Source of the DNA: Microbacterium sp. MPKO10
GTDB taxonomy: Bacteria > Actinomycetota > Actinomycetes > Actinomycetales > Microbacteriaceae
Assembly (NCBI RefSeq): GCF_026107415.2
Contig: NZ_JAPCHX010000001.1
Span: forward strand, 868,001-932,000
Reading direction: 5' to 3'
DNA: 64,000 nt
Under the pieces are notes generated by a model, which was not told the origin of the DNA, ran no database searches, and was given only the letters and a program-made list of their open reading frames with translations. Below are positions 26,634-34,884 of this stretch, piece after piece (within the stretch, counting starts at the first letter, position 1; each line of letters begins with the position of its first letter). A program made the translations under genes and the position numbers.

Positions 26634-26801
26634 GTGACACTCCCGCGAGTGGAGTTGCGGGTTACGCAGTCAGCCTGGCGCATGACCAGCAGAGTGTTCC
26701 GGCGGAGTATCTCGCGGGCGATACTTTCTGTAGCGGGTTAGCGGGTTAGCGGGTTAGCGGGTTAGCGGGTTAGCGGGTTAGCGGGCGACACCCTTCGGTA
26801 G
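26634..26801 (+). pseudogene. Decayed 3' fragment of an araB-like kinase gene
   Basis: Bases 26651-26731 translate to GVAGYAVSLAHDQQSVPAEY...LAGDT, closely matching the araB C-terminus GVAGYADWLAHYQQGLPVER...LAGAT. After an octanucleotide repeat the true end appears again: GCGGGCGACACCCTTCGGTAG (26781-26801) reads AGDTLR-stop, like araB's AGATLR-stop. Only about 30 codons of homology remain and there is no start, so it cannot encode a kinase. It is a relic of a second araB-like gene or of a duplication. The DNA is too diverged from the local araB to be a recent copy. Confidence 0.7.
26733..26780. repeat. Octanucleotide tandem repeat (GCGGGTTA)6
   Basis: Six perfect 8-bp units GCGGGTTA run from 26733 to 26780, with a degenerate seventh. 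They lie within the araB-like remnant, between two versions of the kinase-gene end. Confidence 0.9.
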
Positions 26802-26820
26802 CGCCGTTCACACGAACGAA

Positions 26821-26854
26821 AGGCCGGTGCCGGACGTACGTCCAGCACCGGCCT
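26821..26854. terminator. 34-bp hairpin terminator of the flavin reductase operon
   Basis: AGGCCGGTGC and GCACCGGCCT form a 10-bp stem enclosing a C/A mismatch and the self-complementary GGACGTACGTCC. It lies 20 bp past the stop of the minus-strand reductase gene. Confidence 0.75.
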
Positions 26855-26873
26855 CCCCGCAGAAAGCGGTGGT

Positions 26874-27437
26874 TCAGGCGGCTTGCCGCTCGGTGAGCGC
26901 ATCAAGCAGATCGCTCTTCAGGCCTGCGAGCTGCTCCGTCACCTCGGAGTCGTCGCGCGGGTGCGTCAGCGTGAAGCGATCGAGAGAGCCCGGGATCGAC
27001 AGCGTGATGTCGGTGAGTACTTCTGCGCCGGCGATTCCGAGCGACTTGCGCGCCTCGTCGTGCGCCCAAAGCCCGCCATACCTGCCGAACGCGCAGCCGA
27101 CGACCGCGGTCGGTTTGCCCGACAGCGCGCTGGTCCCGAACGGCCGCGAACCCCAGTCGATTGCGTTCTTCAGCGCTGCGGGAATGGTCCCGTTGTGTTC
27201 GGGAGTGACGATCAGCAGCGCGTCCGCCGCATCGATCGCCGCACGCAGCTGCCGTGCGCTCTCGGGCTCGCCGTCGGCTCGATCGATGTCCTCGTTGTAC
27301 AGCGGAACGTCGGCCAGGTGTTCGTAGATCGAGGCAGTGGCGGTGCCAGCTGCGGTCTCAACGAACGTCTCGGCGAGCTTGCGATTCGTGGACTCTGCGC
27401 GAAGGCTGCCGACGAGGACAAGGATGGATGCGGGCAT
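26874..27437 (-). CDS. NADPH-dependent FMN reductase
   Basis: The 187-residue flavodoxin-fold reductase carries LVGSLRAESTNRKLAETF at the phosphate loop and TPEHNGTIPAALKNAIDW, the signature of NADPH-dependent FMN/azo reductases. It reduces FMN or quinones with NAD(P)H. The ATG at 27437 follows AAAGGAGCT. It is the last gene of a minus-strand cluster (HxlR, luciferase-like monooxygenase, a second FMN reductase, then this one), 65 bp after the previous stop. It probably supplies reduced flavin to, or works in parallel with, the monooxygenase. Confidence 0.86.
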   Translation of the reverse strand: MPASILVLVGSLRAESTNRKLAETFVETAAGTATASIYEHLADVPLYNEDIDRADGEPESARQLRAAIDAADALLIVTPEHNGTIPAALKNAIDWGSRPFGTSALSGKPTAVVGCAFGRYGGLWAHDEARKSLGIAGAEVLTDITLSIPGSLDRFTLTHPRDDSEVTEQLAGLKSDLLDALTERQAA

Positions 27438-27502
27438 AGGTGTAGCTCCTTTATGGGCGTGTTGATGGATGCCGCGACGGTGGACGCGGCGGAGGAAAAG
27501 AC

Positions 27503-28078
27503 TCAGAGGGCGTTGACGGATGCTGTTTCCGCAGCATCCGCCAAGGCCGTCAATTGCGGCAGAATGTCGCCGACGCCGATCTCGATGCGGCTGTATACCT
27601 CGTTGTTGAGAACGAGCGTGCCGTCGAAGTCGCCCGAGTTCGCGTAGAACCCGACGGGCGCTGTCGCCGCCTGGAAGAACCCGAAGAGCGGGCGCAGCGC
27701 GTGCTCGATCACGAGGGCGTGCCTGTCGCTGCCGCCCGTCGCGACGAGGATGACCGGCTTGTTCGCGAGAGCGTACTGATCGACAAGATCGAACAGGTGC
27801 TTGAACATGCCGGGGTACGTTGCCCGGTACACGGGCGTTGCGGCGATGAGCACGTCGGCGGTTTCGACACGGCGCAGGTCCTCTTCGACATCCGGCGAGA
27901 CGTCCTCGCGCGTGATGGCTCCGGTGAACCCCGAGCCGAGCCGATACACGTCGACAGAACTGGTCTGGATATCCAGCTTGTTGCCGAGAGATGTGGTCAC
28001 GAGGCCCGCAAGACCCATGGTCTTGGAGCGTTCGGTGGGGCTGCCGTTCACGATCACGACGGTGAGCGGGCGTGTCAT
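27503..28078 (-). CDS. FMN reductase (SsuE/CE1759-like)
   Basis: The 191-residue flavodoxin-like reductase has an N-terminal VVIVNGSPTERSKTMGLA FMN-phosphate loop and TPVYRATYPGMFKHLFDLVD, diagnostic of the SsuE/MsuE group. Such enzymes deliver FMNH2 to luciferase-like monooxygenases. Its ATG overlaps the stop of the monooxygenase gene (ATGA), so the two are co-translated and are probably partners. LATGGSDRHALVIEHALRPLFGFF matches the CE1759 family of actinobacterial reductases. The substrate of the pair is unknown. Confidence 0.88.
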   Translation of the reverse strand: MTRPLTVVIVNGSPTERSKTMGLAGLVTTSLGNKLDIQTSSVDVYRLGSGFTGAITREDVSPDVEEDLRRVETADVLIAATPVYRATYPGMFKHLFDLVDQYALANKPVILVATGGSDRHALVIEHALRPLFGFFQAATAPVGFYANSGDFDGTLVLNNEVYSRIEIGVGDILPQLTALADAAETASVNAL

Positions 28079-29136
28079 GCTGCGACCTCCTCACGCGACG
28101 CGATCTCGCGCCGAACAACGGGGGCGACTTCGGTGCCGAGCAGCTCGATCGCCTGCAGATGCTCCTTCTGCGGAACGCCCCCGAAGCCCATCTGCATGAT
28201 CGCCCGCGAGATGCCGTACACCTCGTAGTACGTCATGATCTTGTCGATGATCTCTTGCACGCTGCCGACGAGCAGCACGCCGGGCTCTGTCGCTTGGGCG
28301 TCGAACGCGGGGCGGGGAATGTCGAAGCCCTCACCGCGCTGGTGGTTGTTCTCGCGCATGCCGCGGGCGAAGTACGGGTACATCGTGTCGCGGGCGCCCT
28401 GGCTCGTCGTGCCGACGTAGCCATGAGCATTAATGCTGGTGCGCAGCGAGTCCTCGCTGTGACCTGCCGCTGCCGCAGCCTGGTGGTAGAGGGCCGCCGG
28501 ACGCTGCATCTGCGTGATCGGGCCGAGCAGAAGGGCGAGCGCGATCGGGAGGCCGAGCTGCCCCGTCCGCACTGCCGACGCCGGTGTGCCGCCGACCCCG
28601 ACCCAGATGGGCAGGTCTCCGACCGGACGCGGCGTGACGTCCGCGTTCACGAGCGGTGCGCGGTGCATGCCGCCCTCCCACGTGACGGGGTTCTTCGCGC
28701 GGATGGCCAGAAGGGCGTCGAGCTTCTCTCGGAAGAGGTCGGCGTAGTCGGCGAGGTCGTAGCCGAACAGCGGGAACGACTCGGTGTACGAGCCGCGCCC
28801 CGCAATGATCTCGGCGCGACCGCCGGAGAGCAGGTCGAGGGTTGCGAAGTTCTCGAACACGCGCACAGGGTCGTCAGAGCTCAAGACCGTCACACCGCTT
28901 GTCAGTTTGATGGTTGAGGTCTGGGTCGCGGCGGCGGCGAGCACCATGTGCGGGGCAGACGCGACGAAGTCTGTGCGATGGTGCTCGCCGACTCCGAAGA
29001 CGTCGATGCCCGCTTGCTCGGCAACGCGCGCCTGTTCCAGTGTCTGCATCATGCGTTCGGACGGCGAAGGCAGTGCGCCTGTGGTCAGGTCGCTGGTGAT
29101 CTCGCCGAAGGTGAGGATGCCGATTTCGAATGCCAT
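28075..29136 (-). CDS. LLM-class flavin-dependent monooxygenase
   Basis: The 353-residue TIM-barrel enzyme resembles the luciferase-like monooxygenases: FGVGEHHRTDF near residue 47-57, TSGVTVLSSDDPVRVFENFATLDLLSGGRAEIIAGRGS, and LPIWVGVGGTPAS. It would use FMNH2 and O2 to oxidise an organic substrate. It is coupled to the FMN reductase downstream (ATGA overlap) and lies 2 bp after the HxlR regulator. In actinobacteria similar 'CE1758' proteins are paired with CE1759 reductases. The true substrate is not evident. Confidence 0.88.
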   Translation of the reverse strand: MAFEIGILTFGEITSDLTTGALPSPSERMMQTLEQARVAEQAGIDVFGVGEHHRTDFVASAPHMVLAAAATQTSTIKLTSGVTVLSSDDPVRVFENFATLDLLSGGRAEIIAGRGSYTESFPLFGYDLADYADLFREKLDALLAIRAKNPVTWEGGMHRAPLVNADVTPRPVGDLPIWVGVGGTPASAVRTGQLGLPIALALLLGPITQMQRPAALYHQAAAAAGHSEDSLRTSINAHGYVGTTSQGARDTMYPYFARGMRENNHQRGEGFDIPRPAFDAQATEPGVLLVGSVQEIIDKIMTYYEVYGISRAIMQMGFGGVPQKEHLQAIELLGTEVAPVVRREIASREEVAA

Positions 29137-29138
29137 TG

Positions 29139-29558
29139 TCAGTTCTCTTCCGTCTTCTCGTCCGTCAGTTCTGTCTGGTGGGTGTGGGCGGCGCTGGGAT
29201 TGTCGACGGTTCCGTACGCGTGGCCCCAACTGGTGATGTCCTCGAGGATCGGCAGAAGCGCGAGCCCGGCAACCGTGAGCGTGTACCGCACGCGAATGGG
29301 ACGGGTGTCGATCACCGTTCGTTCCACCAGCCCATCGGTCTCGAGTTCGCGCAGGCGCTTGGCGAGCATCGTGTCGCCGATGTGCCCGACGAACCGGCTG
29401 ATTTCGGCGAAGCCGGTGCAGTCGCGGCCGATGGCCTCGATGATAATCCCCGTCCAGCGTCGGCCGATGATGTCCATCGCCGTGACGAATGACGGGCAGG
29501 CACCTCCGACTGCCTCCTCGACGGGAAGGTCCGGTGTGCGGGACAGATCGTCAGACAT
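29139..29558 (-). CDS. HxlR-family transcriptional regulator
   Basis: The 139-residue winged-helix protein has the HxlR signature: CPSFVTAMDIIGRRWTGIIIEAI, GFAEISRFVGHIGDTMLAKRLRELETDGLVERTV and RYTLTVAGLALLPILEDI. The cysteine near residue 21 is commonly redox- or aldehyde-reactive in this family. ATG 29558 with GGAG upstream was chosen. It heads the operon with the monooxygenase and reductases and has a perfect CTGTAGTCACTACAG palindrome 15 bp upstream, so autoregulation of the whole operon is likely. Confidence 0.9.
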   Translation of the reverse strand: MSDDLSRTPDLPVEEAVGGACPSFVTAMDIIGRRWTGIIIEAIGRDCTGFAEISRFVGHIGDTMLAKRLRELETDGLVERTVIDTRPIRVRYTLTVAGLALLPILEDITSWGHAYGTVDNPSAAHTHQTELTDEKTEEN

Positions 29559-29572
29559 ATACGCTCCACTTT

Positions 29573-29587
29573 CTGTAGTCACTACAG
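29573..29587. promoter_or_regulatory. HxlR operator candidate
   Basis: CTGTAGTCACTACAG is a perfect 15-bp palindrome just upstream of the HxlR gene. Sites with TAGTNACTA cores are typical of HxlR/YodB-type regulators. Confidence 0.7.
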
Positions 29588-29697
29588 AGAGCAAAGCTCA
29601 GTTCGGGTTTATTCCAGCATTCTCAAAAAACTTTGGCGACGCGTTTTTGGGCGCCGTGCAGGGCGTGCCGCATCGCAGATGTGACGCGGCGCTCTCA

Positions 29698-30708
29698 CTA
29701 CGCGGCGTCGAGAAGTGCCCTGCGGCGCAGCTCGCTCGGGGGCAGACCGAAGCTCGTCTTGAATGCGCGACTGAAGTGCGCGGCATCAAGGAACCCCCAC
29801 CGGGCGGCGACGGCTGCGACCGGAAGCGCCGCGAACGCGGGGTCGGTCAGATCGCGCCGGCAGTACTCGAGCCGCCGCTCACGCACCCACGTCGACACCG
29901 TCGTGCCCTGCTCGCTGAACAGCGCGTGCAGGTAGCGCAGCGAGACATGGTTCGCGGCGGCAATGCTCTGCGGGTCGAGCGCGCCTGATCCCAGGTGGTC
30001 GTCGATGTACTGCATGATGGTGCTCGTGAGCGCCGCTTTCGGCGACGCGGATGCTGCCGCTCCCAGTTCTGTGCTGTACAGCGTCGTTGTCAGATCCACG
30101 GCCGCCCGCGACAACCGCGTGCCGGCGGGACCGTTCAGCACGCTGAGATTGCTCGCGAGCCCCGAGAGGAACGGCGAGATCACGCTGGTGAGCGCGGAAT
30201 CGTGCGGCATGCGCACGGCGGTCAGCTGTGCGAGGGTGTCGGGCGCGATGCCGAGTGCGTGATGGTCGAACATGAGCACGAGCGTGCGGAAGTCCTGATT
30301 GAACTCCAGCACATACGGGCGCTCGGTCGAATAGATGGCGATGTCGCCGGGCTCGAGCAGCGCTTCACGACCGTCTTGCACCAGCATCCCTGTGCCGCTC
30401 AGTTGCACGCTCAGCTTGAAATACGCGGTGTCGTCGCGGGCGATGAGCTCGGGTGTGCGCTCGACGGTGTGCTGATTGGCTTCGACGAGCGAGGCATGAA
30501 CGCCATCGCACACCGCGACAGAGACCGCGCCGCGAAATCCGCCCTGCGAGGGCGCGGTGACGCGCAGGGGAACAAACGACTCCGAGACGGCGCGGCTGAA
30601 CTCGGCGAAGCCGAGCGGCTGCTCAGCGCGGGCGGCAGAGGGCATCACCGGGCGGGGCGTCGCGGCGGCTGAGCGCGAAGCGAAATCCTGGGGCTGTGAG
30701 AGGGACAT
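29698..30708 (-). CDS. AraC-family transcriptional regulator
   Basis: The 336-residue protein has an N-terminal ligand-binding domain of the AraC-binding-like type (PF14525; LSGTGMLVQDGREALLEPGDIAIYSTERPY) and a C-terminal AraC double helix-turn-helix (about 235-330; VSLRYLHALFSEQGTTVSTWVRERRLEYCRRDL and AARWGFLDAAHFSRAFKTSFGLPPSELRR). ATG 30708 is preferred to 30747. It follows the aldehyde dehydrogenase gene on the same strand after a 135-bp gap, and regulators of this subgroup often control alcohol, aldehyde or aromatic catabolism, so the dehydrogenase is the likely target. Confidence 0.86.
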   Translation of the reverse strand: MSLSQPQDFASRSAAATPRPVMPSAARAEQPLGFAEFSRAVSESFVPLRVTAPSQGGFRGAVSVAVCDGVHASLVEANQHTVERTPELIARDDTAYFKLSVQLSGTGMLVQDGREALLEPGDIAIYSTERPYVLEFNQDFRTLVLMFDHHALGIAPDTLAQLTAVRMPHDSALTSVISPFLSGLASNLSVLNGPAGTRLSRAAVDLTTTLYSTELGAAASASPKAALTSTIMQYIDDHLGSGALDPQSIAAANHVSLRYLHALFSEQGTTVSTWVRERRLEYCRRDLTDPAFAALPVAAVAARWGFLDAAHFSRAFKTSFGLPPSELRRRALLDAA

Positions 30709-30843
30709 GGCAACCACCAATCGGGCACGGACCGGGCACCATCGCAAAAAATCCGTTTCTCCAATTCTAGGCCGCCGGTACCGGAAGTCCAGAGTGCGCG
30801 ACGGGCCTCGATGCCCGTGCTCACGGGCATCAGGCGGGAACCG

Positions 30844-32250
30844 CTACCCGTTGATCACCTGCGGAACGCCGAGCGCCTTCAGCCCCTCGACGCCGAACTC
30901 GAGCCCATAACCCGATTGCTTGACACCTCCGAACGGGATCATCGGGTGCACGCCGCCGTGCGAGTTGATCCACACAGTGCCGGCTTCGACCTGCGCGGCG
31001 ACCTCGCGCGCAGCATCCCGATCGCCTGACCACACCGAGGCACCGAGCCCCACATCGAGCCCGTTCGCCATCGCGAGCGCCTCGTCGACGTCGCTGTATC
31101 GAATGATTGGCAGCGCGGGGCCGAACTGCTCCTCCTGCACCAGCGGGTTGTCGTTGTCGATGTCAGCCACGAGCGTCGTCGGGTAGAAGTAGCCTGGCTG
31201 ATCAGCATCCGGATTTCCGCCCATCACCACACGCGCTCCTGACGCCCGAGCCTCCTCGACGAGCCGCGACACGATGTCGAACTGTGGCTTGTTCTGCAGA
31301 GGGCCGAGCACGTTGTTCTCGTCGGTGCCGACGCCCATGGGCATGGATGCTGCGACGGCAGCGAGCTCATCGACGACGGCGTCATAGATGGAGTCGTGCA
31401 CGTAGAGTCGCTTCATCGCGGCGCAGGTCTGGCCGGTGTTGATGAACGCTCCCCAGAACAGATCTTGCGCGATCGCGGCCGGGTCGACGTCGGGCAGCAC
31501 GATTCCGGCGTCGTTGCCGCCGAGTTCGAGGGTGAGCCGCTTCACGGTGTCGGCGGAGCTGCGAATGATCGCCTTGCCCGTCGCCGTCGATCCGGTGAAC
31601 ATGACCTTGTCGATGTCGGGGTGGCTCGACAGTCGCGCCCCCACCTCGCGGTCGCCGGTGACGACCTGGAGAACGCCCTCGGGGAGCACCGTGTTGATGA
31701 CGGAGACGAGCGCCAGGACACTGAGGGGCGTGAACTCGCTGGGCTTCACCACCACCGTGTTTCCCATGCGCAGGGCGGGCCCGAACTGCCACACCGAGAT
31801 CATCATGGGCCAGTTCCACGGTCCGATGGCACCGACGACGCCAATGGGGCGGTAGTGCAGCACGGCGTGGCTGTCACCGTCGTCGATCACGGTTTCGGGG
31901 TCGAGGGGCGTGGATGCTGCAGCACGCAGCCACCCCGATGCGCCACCGACTTCGAACCGCGCGTTCGGCCCGTTCAGCGGCTTGCCCTGCTCTCGGGTGA
32001 GCAGTTGTGCGAGTGCCTCGGCCGAGGCGTCGATGGCATCGGCGGCGGCGAGCAGGAGTTCGTTGCGCTTCTCGTGCCCGAGCGCTGCCCAGCTCGGCTG
32101 CGCGGCATGCGCGGCGGTGACTGCTGCGTCTAGGTCATCGACTGTGTGGATCGGGGCGCGGCCGACAACGTCGCCCGTGGCAGGATTCGTGATCTCACGG
32201 CCCTCGCCTGAGGGCGTGATGTCGGCAAGAAGGCTGTCGAAGGTGGTCAT
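30844..32250 (-). CDS. NAD(P)-dependent aldehyde dehydrogenase
   Basis: The 468-residue enzyme oxidises an aldehyde to the acid. Catalytic Cys276 lies in NTGQTCAA, general base Glu242 in LELGGND, Asn146 in GPWNWP and the cofactor lysine is Lys169 in VVKPSEFTPL. The family C-terminal FGGVKQSGYGLEFG is present. GGAGGAGC lies four bases before the ATG. An AraC regulator gene follows. The aldehyde substrate is unknown; the amine oxidase 16 kb away makes aldehydes, but no shared regulation is visible. Confidence 0.93.
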   Translation of the reverse strand: MTTFDSLLADITPSGEGREITNPATGDVVGRAPIHTVDDLDAAVTAAHAAQPSWAALGHEKRNELLLAAADAIDASAEALAQLLTREQGKPLNGPNARFEVGGASGWLRAAASTPLDPETVIDDGDSHAVLHYRPIGVVGAIGPWNWPMMISVWQFGPALRMGNTVVVKPSEFTPLSVLALVSVINTVLPEGVLQVVTGDREVGARLSSHPDIDKVMFTGSTATGKAIIRSSADTVKRLTLELGGNDAGIVLPDVDPAAIAQDLFWGAFINTGQTCAAMKRLYVHDSIYDAVVDELAAVAASMPMGVGTDENNVLGPLQNKPQFDIVSRLVEEARASGARVVMGGNPDADQPGYFYPTTLVADIDNDNPLVQEEQFGPALPIIRYSDVDEALAMANGLDVGLGASVWSGDRDAAREVAAQVEAGTVWINSHGGVHPMIPFGGVKQSGYGLEFGVEGLKALGVPQVING

Positions 32251-32407
32251 TGCTCCTCCACGTCGGGTCTCGTCTTCTCACGCTAGGCGTGCGGCGCAGC
32301 GGTGGATTGACTGGGCGAGCGCAGATGTTGACTCCCTGTGCAGTGTTCACGCCGCGTGCTCTCTGCCACCCCGCGATATCGTGGAGGCCTGTCTGGGAAG
32401 GACGCTC

Positions 32408-32635
32408 ATGCTCGCAAACCTCAGCGGTTGGCACCTCATGATCCTCATCGTGATCACGCTCGTCATCGTCGCCGTGATCGCCGCCGTTGTCGTCGCAATT
32501 CTCGCGGCGGTGCGACGCGCGAACAGTCCGTCGACCGCGCAGCGGCTGCAGCAGCTGGATGAACTGCGGGTCCGCGGCGTGGTCTCTGAGGTCGAGTATG
32601 CGCAGAAGCGCGAGCAGATCCTGCGGGAACTGTAG
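32408..32635 (+). CDS. Small SHOCT-domain membrane protein
   Basis: The 75-residue protein has one N-terminal transmembrane helix (LMILIVITLVIVAVIAAVVVAILAAV) and a C-terminal SHOCT motif (LQQLDELRVRGVVSEVEYAQKREQIL), a short oligomerisation module found in many small bacterial proteins. GGAAGGA lies five bases before the ATG. It is divergent from the aldehyde dehydrogenase gene. The function is unknown; the helix predicts a membrane anchor with a cytoplasmic SHOCT tail. Confidence 0.8.
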   Translation: MLANLSGWHLMILIVITLVIVAVIAAVVVAILAAVRRANSPSTAQRLQQLDELRVRGVVSEVEYAQKREQILREL

Positions 32636-32958
32636 CGAGAGCGGCGCTCGGGGCTGACAGCATCCGGTCGACCAGGCCCCTTCGCGGCGTCATCCCGGCG
32701 ACAGGTCCCGTCGAGGACGAGAACACGAGCGGCGAGAAGGACCCAGACGCCTGACGAGCGCGCACTGCTTTCGCAGAACGTCTGCGGCAGCGGGAGCGTC
32801 AGTCACGAGAAGCCCGACTCACGTCTGCGACGACGGTGCGCTCACCCGGCAACGTGCACGAGGCACAGAGCCGCCACGAACGCCGCGCCCGGTGGCCGAC
32901 GGTCTGCAACAATGTGTGAGACCGAGCTCGTCAGAGGGAGCCGCAGGGAGCAGAGACC
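32636..32958. other. 323-bp gap without a recognisable gene
   Basis: I see no convincing reading frame, structured RNA or strong repeat here, apart from one CAGCATCC octamer copy. It should hold the terminator of the SHOCT gene and the promoter of the DUF3592-like gene. Confidence 0.4.
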
Positions 32959-33354
32959 ATGAATATCCTCGCCATCGTTCTCCTCGCGATCGGTGCGGTG
33001 CTGTTCCTCGCCGGAGTGCGTCACATGACAAAGCCGTTCATGAAGCATCCGCAGTGGACGTCAGCCGAGGCGACCATCACCGACGTGGGAGACGGCCGCG
33101 ATCCCCACAACGGCAGGCCGACGAAGGTCGCCCACTACACGTACACCGATGCCGACGGCACGGAGCACACCGGGACGATGGCGGGCGGCAGCTTTCCCAA
33201 ACCCGGTGTGACGATGCGAGTCCGATACGACCCGGATGACCCTCAGGACAGCGACCCCGTGCGGCTCGCCATGCGACCGTTCGACTGGTTCATGATTGCC
33301 CTGACGCCGATCGGGTTCATCATGGGAAACATCGGCCTCAACATGTTCAACTGA
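32959..33354 (+). CDS. DUF3592-like membrane protein
   Basis: The 131-residue protein has an N-terminal helix (ILAIVLLAIGAVLFLAGV), an extracytoplasmic beta-rich middle (WTSAEATITDVGDGRD...HYTYTDADGTEHTGTM...VTMRVRYDPDDPQDSDPV), and a C-terminal hydrophobic segment (FDWFMIALTPIGFIMGNIGL). The A-x-ATI-x-V and VRYDPDDP elements are typical of DUF3592. The family has no known function. GGGAGCAGAGACC precedes the ATG. It converges on the Eis-like gene with only 19 bp between. Confidence 0.78.
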   Translation: MNILAIVLLAIGAVLFLAGVRHMTKPFMKHPQWTSAEATITDVGDGRDPHNGRPTKVAHYTYTDADGTEHTGTMAGGSFPKPGVTMRVRYDPDDPQDSDPVRLAMRPFDWFMIALTPIGFIMGNIGLNMFN

Positions 33355-33373
33355 AGGCCGCGCTCGCTCCTGC

Positions 33374-34687
33374 TCAGAACCAGAAGCTCAGTCGCGGTGC
33401 GACCGGGCTGTGGAACGCCGCATCCACCCGCTCGACCGCGCCATCGGTGAGCGCGCTTACGCGTCCGGCGCGATGCAGTGACGTCACCGAAGTGCCGCCC
33501 ACGGCGATCTGCGCCAGGTCGCGTTCGCTGAGCGTCACGTGCGCAGCATCCGCCGGCGCATCGCCGGAAAGACGCGACACGGATGCTGTTCCAGCCACGT
33601 CGATCTCGAGCAGGAACCGCCCCTGCGCGAACTCGAGCGGGTCGACGACGTCGAGAACGACGCTGCCCGGTCGTGCATACGTGCGCGCCTCGAGCATCGC
33701 CACGGGGTCGAGGATGCGCAGCCAGAGGTGGTCGAAGGGCGCCACCGTCACCGCACGCAGATCGCTCACCTGCCACAGCACCGGTTCGTCGACGGAGCGC
33801 AGGTCTGCCTCGACGCTGTCGACGAGGTCGAGCTCGATCAGGTACCGCCACAGTGCGGCATAGGCGTCATCCGTCGCGGCGGAGAGGTAGGCGACCTTCG
33901 CGATGAGCTTCTCGTCTGCGCCCGGCTTGACGCGATACGCCGCGAATCCCTGCAGCTCGCCCGCAGCATCCGTGTAGCCGACCGCGCGCAGGTCTTTCGC
34001 CGTGTCGTCCTTTCCCGGGCGGTACTCGATTGTGCCCGTCCAGAGCATCTCGTCGAACGCGACCTCGCCCGGATGCTGCCGCGACGCCCGGTCGGCGACG
34101 GCCCGGCCGCGCTCGTAAAGATCGCCGAGCTCCATAAAGCGGACGCGCCCGGTCGGCGTCGGCCCCGTCCAACGTGCGCGCTTCGTGTCGATCGTGATTC
34201 GTGCGTCGCGTGCGGAGGGGGCGAAGCCGAATCGGCCGTAGATGGTGGCCTCGGATGCTGTCAGAGCAGCGACCGGCACGCCGCACGCGTGTGCGGTGCG
34301 CAGCTCGGCCTCGATGAAGTTGCGCGCGATGCCGCGCCGCCGGTGCGTCGGCGACACCGTCACGGCGCTGATCGCCCACGCCGGAACATCACCGCCCGGA
34401 ACGCTCAGCGGCGTCGTCCACGAGCCGATGGTCGCGACCGGATCGCGCCCCGCCTCCGTGTCGTCCCACACGCCGCAGAGGCGGCGGTACGCACCGGCAT
34501 CCAGCATGTACTCGACGTCTTTGTCGTCTTTGCGGTCGCCGTAGAAGCCGCGGTTGACGACCTCGTGCCACCCGGTGTAGCGCTCGCGATCGTTCGCGGT
34601 GTCGACGCGGGCGAAAGTCAGGTTCTGCTCGGCGAGGTTCGCGGCCGCGGTCTGGTCAAGGGGAGCGTCGGTGAAATCCACTCGCAC
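33374..34687 (-). CDS. Eis-like GNAT N-acetyltransferase
   Basis: The 437-residue protein has the three-part Eis layout: an N-terminal GNAT domain with acetyl-CoA motif AVTVSPTHRRRGIARNFIEAELR (about 109-131), a second GNAT-like domain, and a C-terminal sterol-carrier-like domain. It ends RLSFWF, where Eis proteins use the C-terminal carboxylate as catalytic base. Eis enzymes acetylate aminoglycosides and other amines in the cytoplasm. The start is a GTG at 34687 with no strong ribosome site. The natural substrate is unknown. It lies between a DUF3592 gene and a repeat-rich spacer. Confidence 0.85.
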   Translation of the reverse strand: MRVDFTDAPLDQTAAANLAEQNLTFARVDTANDRERYTGWHEVVNRGFYGDRKDDKDVEYMLDAGAYRRLCGVWDDTEAGRDPVATIGSWTTPLSVPGGDVPAWAISAVTVSPTHRRRGIARNFIEAELRTAHACGVPVAALTASEATIYGRFGFAPSARDARITIDTKRARWTGPTPTGRVRFMELGDLYERGRAVADRASRQHPGEVAFDEMLWTGTIEYRPGKDDTAKDLRAVGYTDAAGELQGFAAYRVKPGADEKLIAKVAYLSAATDDAYAALWRYLIELDLVDSVEADLRSVDEPVLWQVSDLRAVTVAPFDHLWLRILDPVAMLEARTYARPGSVVLDVVDPLEFAQGRFLLEIDVAGTASVSRLSGDAPADAAHVTLSERDLAQIAVGGTSVTSLHRAGRVSALTDGAVERVDAAFHSPVAPRLSFWF

Positions 34688-34694
34688 AGTTTAT

Positions 34695-34830
34695 CGGTGC
34701 CCGGTGCCCGGTGCCCGGTGCCGGGGTGCCGGGGAGCCCCGCGCCGGGGTGCCGGGTGCCGAGAGCCGGGGAGCCCTGCGCCCCGTACCCGTGCCCCGTG
34801 CCGTGACGGAGCCGAGATGCCGGGGGTGCC
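34695..34830. repeat. GC-rich tandem repeat (CGGTGCC units)
   Basis: Four 7-bp units CGGTGCC (34695-34722) grade into degenerate GCCGGGG/GTGCCGGG copies up to about 34830. The tract fills the spacer between the Eis-like gene and the divergent oxidoreductase gene. Confidence 0.85.
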
Positions 34831-34884
34831 GTGACGGATCCGCCGCACTGATGTAGACATGGAGAGACGGAGAGCGAGGATGCT

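Noticed and set aside
26733-26780. Telomere-like repeat (GGGTTA within the unit)
   Set aside because: The period is 8 bp (GCGGGTTA), only six units exist, and the tract is internal within a decayed gene; slippage explains it.
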